DNA from: Lachnospiraceae bacterium
GTDB lineage: Bacteria; Bacillota_A; Clostridia; Lachnospirales; Lachnospiraceae
Direction: 5' to 3'
Assembly: GCA_021770615.1 (NCBI GenBank)
Contig: JAETQR010000045.1
Span: 1-26,319, forward strand
Length of the DNA: 26,319 nucleotides
The notes beneath the pieces were generated by a model. That model saw only the letters and a program-made list of their open reading frames with translations, was not told the DNA's origin and did no database searches. Below, in pieces: positions 23,380 to 26,319 of this stretch; positions within the stretch are counted from its first letter, which is position 1; each line of letters opens with the position of its first letter. The position numbers were made by a program, and so were the translations under genes.

Positions 23380-23865
23380 GTGGTGAGATATTTCATAATG
23401 AGACAGAATACTTTTTTTTCAGAGCGGTTTCGGCTGAATGAATGGCAAGAAAAAATCAATCCAAAGTGGCTATGTTTTCAGGACTTTTACAAGACTCCAC
23501 GTAGATGTATTTTGACTGCTTCCATAGGAGAAAATGTACCATTTCCAGACATTGTAATAGCCCCCTTTTTGCTGTTAAGTAATTTGATGATGGACGTGGT
23601 GAAATTATATGGTGAACCTGTTTATAAACGGGATGTAATTATCATAAGCGAACATAATCAGCAGAGCAAACAGTATTATTTAACAATGCTGGAAACGGCA
23701 GGGAAGGGGCGTATCTTATTGGAGGAGAGCAATCTGTTCTGTATGGATATTAAGAACCAAAAGGAAATTGTAGTCAGCCAGGATTTTGCAGAAAGCATAT
23801 TAAGGCGAGGGGCTGTCGGGATTGATTTGGAAGAAATAGAGGAGGGAAAGGTCTATGGAAAGTAA
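23380..23865 (+). CDS. Unrecognised 161-residue protein coupled to the PAAR-like gene
   Basis: A GTG at 23380, or the second GTG at 23383, follows ACAGGAGGAAT at good distance. The protein is soluble, with no signal or helix for the membrane. It has a charged start (F-R-L-N-E-W-Q-E-K-I), a hydrophobic middle (I-V-I-A-P-F-L-L-L-S-N) and an ending I-L-R-R-G-A-V-G-I-D-L-E-E. Its last 11 bases overlap the start of the PAAR-like gene, so the two should be made together. It could be a chaperone or adaptor for the spike tip, or an immunity-type protein; the sequence alone does not decide. Higher G+C than its neighbours, like the core genes. Confidence 0.7.
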   Translation: MVRYFIMRQNTFFSERFRLNEWQEKINPKWLCFQDFYKTPRRCILTASIGENVPFPDIVIAPFLLLSNLMMDVVKLYGEPVYKRDVIIISEHNQQSKQYYLTMLETAGKGRILLEESNLFCMDIKNQKEIVVSQDFAESILRRGAVGIDLEEIEEGKVYGK

Positions 23866-24214
23866 TCTACATAAAATGTTCGCGTATCAGGAAATTATGG
23901 AAAAGAGAGGAAAGGAAAGCGTTTGTCATTCCGCCATTCTAAAATGCGAGTATGGCTCTCAAAAATGTGTACTGAACCTGCAGAAAAGCCACGGAAAATA
24001 CATCGGCAGCCATGCACAGATTGATGTGAAAGACGGGAAGAATGCATATTTTGGATACTGCACCAAACTGGAGGGTCCCTGCCAGGCAGTGCTGTCGGAT
24101 TGGTATAATGGAAATGAGGAGGATTTAATGTTTGATGAGAGCACACTGACCATGGAACCATCGGTTCAAAAGGACATTGGGTTTATGGTTTGCACGGCAT
24201 CTAGGGGAAGGTAA
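23855..24214 (+). CDS. PAAR-like (DUF4280-type) spike-tip protein, possibly truncated
   Basis: The ATG at 23855 lies inside the previous gene's end; GAGGGAAAGG is the ribosome site. Predicted 119 residues. Landmarks: A-I-L-K-C-E-Y-G at 27-34, K-S-H-G at 44-47, G-Y-C at 67-69, C76, W83 and M-V-C at 111-113. This spacing of Cys and Gly matches DUF4280-type proteins, which are considered PAAR-like caps that sharpen the VgrG spike and recruit cargo. In many relatives a G-G-x-I strand follows the last Cys; here the frame ends five residues later (A-S-R-G-R), which hints at a small C-terminal truncation. The cap role is inferred from the family and from the spike genes in the locus. Confidence 0.62.
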   Translation: MESNLHKMFAYQEIMEKRGKESVCHSAILKCEYGSQKCVLNLQKSHGKYIGSHAQIDVKDGKNAYFGYCTKLEGPCQAVLSDWYNGNEEDLMFDESTLTMEPSVQKDIGFMVCTASRGR

Positions 24215-24286
24215 AACACGTGCGAAAGAGGACACCATATTTGGAACAATAAGCTTCTGAATAGCAAATGTTTAGGAAGGAGTTAG

Positions 24287-24968
24287 GTGATGCTGTTCCA
24301 TAAAATTAATAGTAACAGTTCCAATCGCTGCATAAAATGGATAACTACTATTATTACAATCTTTAAAATTGATAGTAATGGAGCCAAGTACTACATAAAA
24401 CGGATAATTGCAACAATAATACTTCTTCTTATTTGTATCTACAGTATTTTGAAATACAATGACCCAGACCGTATCATAAAGTGGCATGATGATACGGTTG
24501 GCTGGATTGTTTCCCGGGAAGAGATAAAGCATACCGATGAGGTAAAGGTAAGCGAGATATCTGACTTTGTTAAATTGGATCTGGATGCTGAGAATATTAA
24601 AAACATCAGGGATTTGAAATATTTTAGGAAAAATCGAACATGAAAGGGGAATTGGGGTTATTCAAAGTATGGTGCTAAGCAAGCTTACTGCCAGGAACTG
24701 CAGTTTGGAAAATACAGAGATAGCTCTAGCCCAGATAAAATTACAATTTTTGGATGTATCGGAAAATCCGATAGAGGAGTTTATATGCTTAGATGGGTTA
24801 CCATTTCTGAAAGATATAGTAGCAAGAGATTCATTGATTTCTGAGAAAGAGCTCCCATATCTTTCAATCATGTTAACTCCACCGGGTACCTACGGAATTT
24901 CATCATTATGGAAATTTTTTCCCATAAATACCATCAAAAGGGAGTGGATAAGGCTTGTTTTAGATTAA
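24287..24968 (+). pseudogene. Frameshifted membrane-anchored leucine-rich-repeat-like gene
   Basis: The first frame (24287-24643) has a basic start, a membrane helix near residues 39-57 and an outer part ending with K-L-D-L-D-A-E-N-I-K-N-I-R-D-L, the start of a leucine-rich-repeat-like pattern. It then stops. From about 24640 a different frame carries on the same kind of repeat (L-Q-F-L-D-V-S-E-N-P-I-E-E-F, G-L-P-F-L-K-D-I-V) to 24968. The shift lies near the A-run at 24629-24633. The two together look like one broken gene; read separately, the second lacks a ribosome site. Target or ligand unknown. Confidence 0.5.
24302..24427 (+). repeat. Two imperfect tandem units of 63 bases
   Basis: Bases from 24302 and again from 24365 share the pattern AAAATT(A/G)ATAGTAA, then CATAAAA(T/C)GGATAA, offset by exactly 63 bases (21 codons). 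In protein terms K-I-N-S-N then C-I-K-W-I-T-T-I-I is echoed by K-I-D-S-N then Y-I-K-R-I-I-A-T-I-I. The repeat lies inside the 5' part of the broken leucine-rich-repeat-like gene and duplicates its membrane-proximal segment. Confidence 0.6.
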
Positions 24969-25030
24969 TTTAAGATTAGTATTATGAAATAGATAAAATT
25001 ATAAAATTATTATGAAGATGGGAGAATCAT

Positions 25031-25612
25031 ATGGAGTATGAAGATGAGAAAATTGCGGAGTTAAAAAAAGAATTGCGTCGTCAAAAATACACAGATATAA
25101 AAGGAGAAGGCATATTCATTAACAGGCAATTTACAAAGTTTTGCTTAAGGGCTATCAATGATGACGTTGGACTTTATATTCCGGAGGAATTTATAGATAT
25201 GCCAGAGGAAATACAGCTGATGAAGTTTCCTTCTGTCAACAGGCCGCAAAGGATTTTTACCAGTTTAGACGGCAGTGTGAATTTTGCGTTCAGCATTGTG
25301 GATTATCAAATACCGGACACTCAAATCGAATCACTGGCAGAGCAGATGGAAGAAGTAATCCGTAAGTCAAATCCGGCAGCCATTTTTTATCAAGATGATC
25401 AGTCAACCCTTGTTAGCGGGCGTACTATCTGTATGTTCGACTTTAAAAATTACGGCATCGATGAGCAGATGTATAACATGCTCTGCTTTACTTCCCTTAA
25501 CCACGGAACCCTGCACGGAACATTTATCTGCCTTGACCGTGACGCCGATGACTGGAAGGAGGCAGCTTGGGAGGCATTTAAAACAATTACAGAAATAAAA
25601 CCAGACGCGTAG
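25031..25612 (+). CDS. DcrB/DUF1795-like small protein, possible effector adaptor
   Basis: Predicted 193 residues, soluble; GATGGGAG precedes the ATG. The first 25 residues form a charged helix, and then an alpha/beta domain follows with L-Y-I-P-E-E-F-I-D-M-P at 48-58, F-P-S-V-N-R-P at 66-72, T-S-L-D at 77-80, F-D-F-K-N-Y-G-I-D at 136-144, and L-H-G-T-F at 161-165. The opening 'P-E-x-F' after a short strand and the following strand pattern recall the DcrB/PsbP-like fold. In classical T6SS, DUF1795 (EagR/EagT) proteins of this fold hold effectors on the spike, so an adaptor role fits, but similarity is only at pattern level. A damaged second copy lies at 23091-23246. Confidence 0.6.
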   Translation: MEYEDEKIAELKKELRRQKYTDIKGEGIFINRQFTKFCLRAINDDVGLYIPEEFIDMPEEIQLMKFPSVNRPQRIFTSLDGSVNFAFSIVDYQIPDTQIESLAEQMEEVIRKSNPAAIFYQDDQSTLVSGRTICMFDFKNYGIDEQMYNMLCFTSLNHGTLHGTFICLDRDADDWKEAAWEAFKTITEIKPDA

Positions 25613-25719
25613 CATTCTGGTGATATGTCAAGAACTTTTTGAAAAAGATTTTGATATGTTTTTCAGAAAAAAGGGTAACTTTAACAGACCTTCGGATATG
25701 CTTTGCACAAAACCGAATG
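25613..25719 (+). other. Gap between cargo gene and IS110 transposase
   Basis: AT-rich non-coding sequence with TGATATGT occurring twice (25620 and 25652 regions) and oppositely oriented T-rich and A-rich runs. It should contain the 3' end of the insertion element, but IS110-type elements lack clear terminal inverted repeats, so the exact junction cannot be fixed from one copy. Confidence 0.3.
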
Positions 25720-26319
25720 TCAGTTCGACTTGATATTATATTCGGCGTCCAGCTTTTCGCCGGTGTACAGTTGGTTTTTGGCCAGCAATCCAAAAACGAG
25801 TCGTACAAATTTACGAGATGTAAGCGCGAGTGCTCTTTTGTGCTGATGTTTGGTTACCTCAGCATATTTTCTGGCATAGAAATCGGCATATTCAGGGATG
25901 TGCTTCCTGACGCTGTTTGCCGCTTCGCCAAGATAGTAGCGAAGATAGGGACTTCCGGCTTTCGACATTTTGTTGTCCTCAGAAGTGAAATCTCCGGAAT
26001 CACCCTTAGGCCAGTAAAGCCCGGCATATTTGGCAAGGGCATCGGATGAATGAAACGCTGTTATATCGCCTATTTCTGATAGAATCCCGGATGCCCATAC
26101 CGGACCTATTCCAGGTATGGATTGAAGGATAATCAGGGCGTTAGGGTTCATTCCGTTGATGCATTTCTCAATCGCCTGTTCTATCAGCTTGATTTCTTTC
26201 TGATAGGCATGGATACAGTTAAACGAGCTTGCCAGTGATACGTTCAGTGGTTCATACATGCACTTGTCTAACCGGTAGGAATCCCTGGCTGCCTTGCGCA
26301 GGAGTTCCGAAGTTTTTGA
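25720..26319 (-). mobile_element. IS110-family transposase, C-terminal part (partial at window edge)
   Basis: Read on the minus strand, the frame is open from the right edge to a stop at 25720, giving at least 199 residues, so the first ATG at 26259 is internal. It contains the Transposase_20 (IS116/IS110/IS902) signature: a helix-hairpin-like S-I-P-G-I-G-P-V-W-A-S, E-I-G-D-I-T-A-F, A-K-Y-A-G-L, then S-K-A-G-S-P-Y-L-R-Y-Y-L and H-K-R-A-L-A-L. The N-terminal DEDD catalytic domain lies outside the window. IS110 elements move by a recombinase guided by a structured RNA from their non-coding end. It lies opposite to all other genes and bounds the cargo region. Confidence 0.88.

Noticed and set aside
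25639..26049. 136-codon + strand frame
   Set aside because: Antisense to the recognisable IS110 transposase domain.
1..26319. CRISPR array, tRNA or rRNA genes
   Set aside because: No regularly spaced repeats, cloverleaf-like or conserved rRNA stretches were seen on either strand by eye.

Overview
The window carries most of an operon for a type VI secretion-like (T6SS-like) contractile injection system in a low-to-mid G+C Gram-positive anaerobe. Strong AGGAGG-type ribosome sites, codon use, AT-rich accessory genes and the protein families point to a clostridial member of the Bacillota, probably Lachnospiraceae. The species cannot be named from the sequence. All genes except one partial transposase are on the + strand.

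Core part 1 (1-8467): a partial membrane protein; a large sheath protein that looks like fused TssB and TssC; two tandem Hcp-like tube proteins; a J-domain co-chaperone; two FHA proteins (one membrane-anchored, one with a zinc ribbon); a membrane-anchored PP2C phosphatase; and a membrane protein joining a degenerate PP2C-like domain to a helical-repeat region. Core part 2 (9657-14354): two probable structural (baseplate-type) proteins with an ATGA overlap, and a large Hsp70/actin-fold ATPase. Core part 3 (15417-18931): a third probable baseplate/adaptor protein and two unequal VgrG/gp27-gp5-like spike proteins.

Two accessory islands separate these blocks. At 8468-9656 are a frameshifted multi-pass membrane protein gene and coding remnants. 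At 14355-15416 are a DUF2628-like membrane protein and a stop-interrupted remnant.

After the second spike gene the sequence becomes AT-rich and turns into a cargo region (about 19000-25612): an LCAT-type alpha/beta hydrolase (likely phospholipase effector), a single-pass membrane protein (possible immunity protein), an unrecognised 367-residue protein, a membrane protein paralogous to the broken one in the first island, a deletion-damaged copy of a DcrB-like gene, a two-gene unit ending in a PAAR-like (DUF4280-type) protein, a frameshifted leucine-rich-repeat-like gene, and the intact DcrB-like gene. An IS110-family transposase runs off the right edge on the minus strand.

Working model (inference): the sheath-tube-spike machine is docked at the cytoplasmic membrane. 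FHA/PP2C proteins regulate it by threonine phosphorylation; the kinase is not in the window. The J-domain and Hsp70-like proteins serve its assembly or recycling. The 3' end is a turnover zone for effectors, immunity proteins and adaptors. No TssJ/TssL/TssM, TssE/gp25, ClpV-type AAA+ ATPase or tape-measure protein is seen here.
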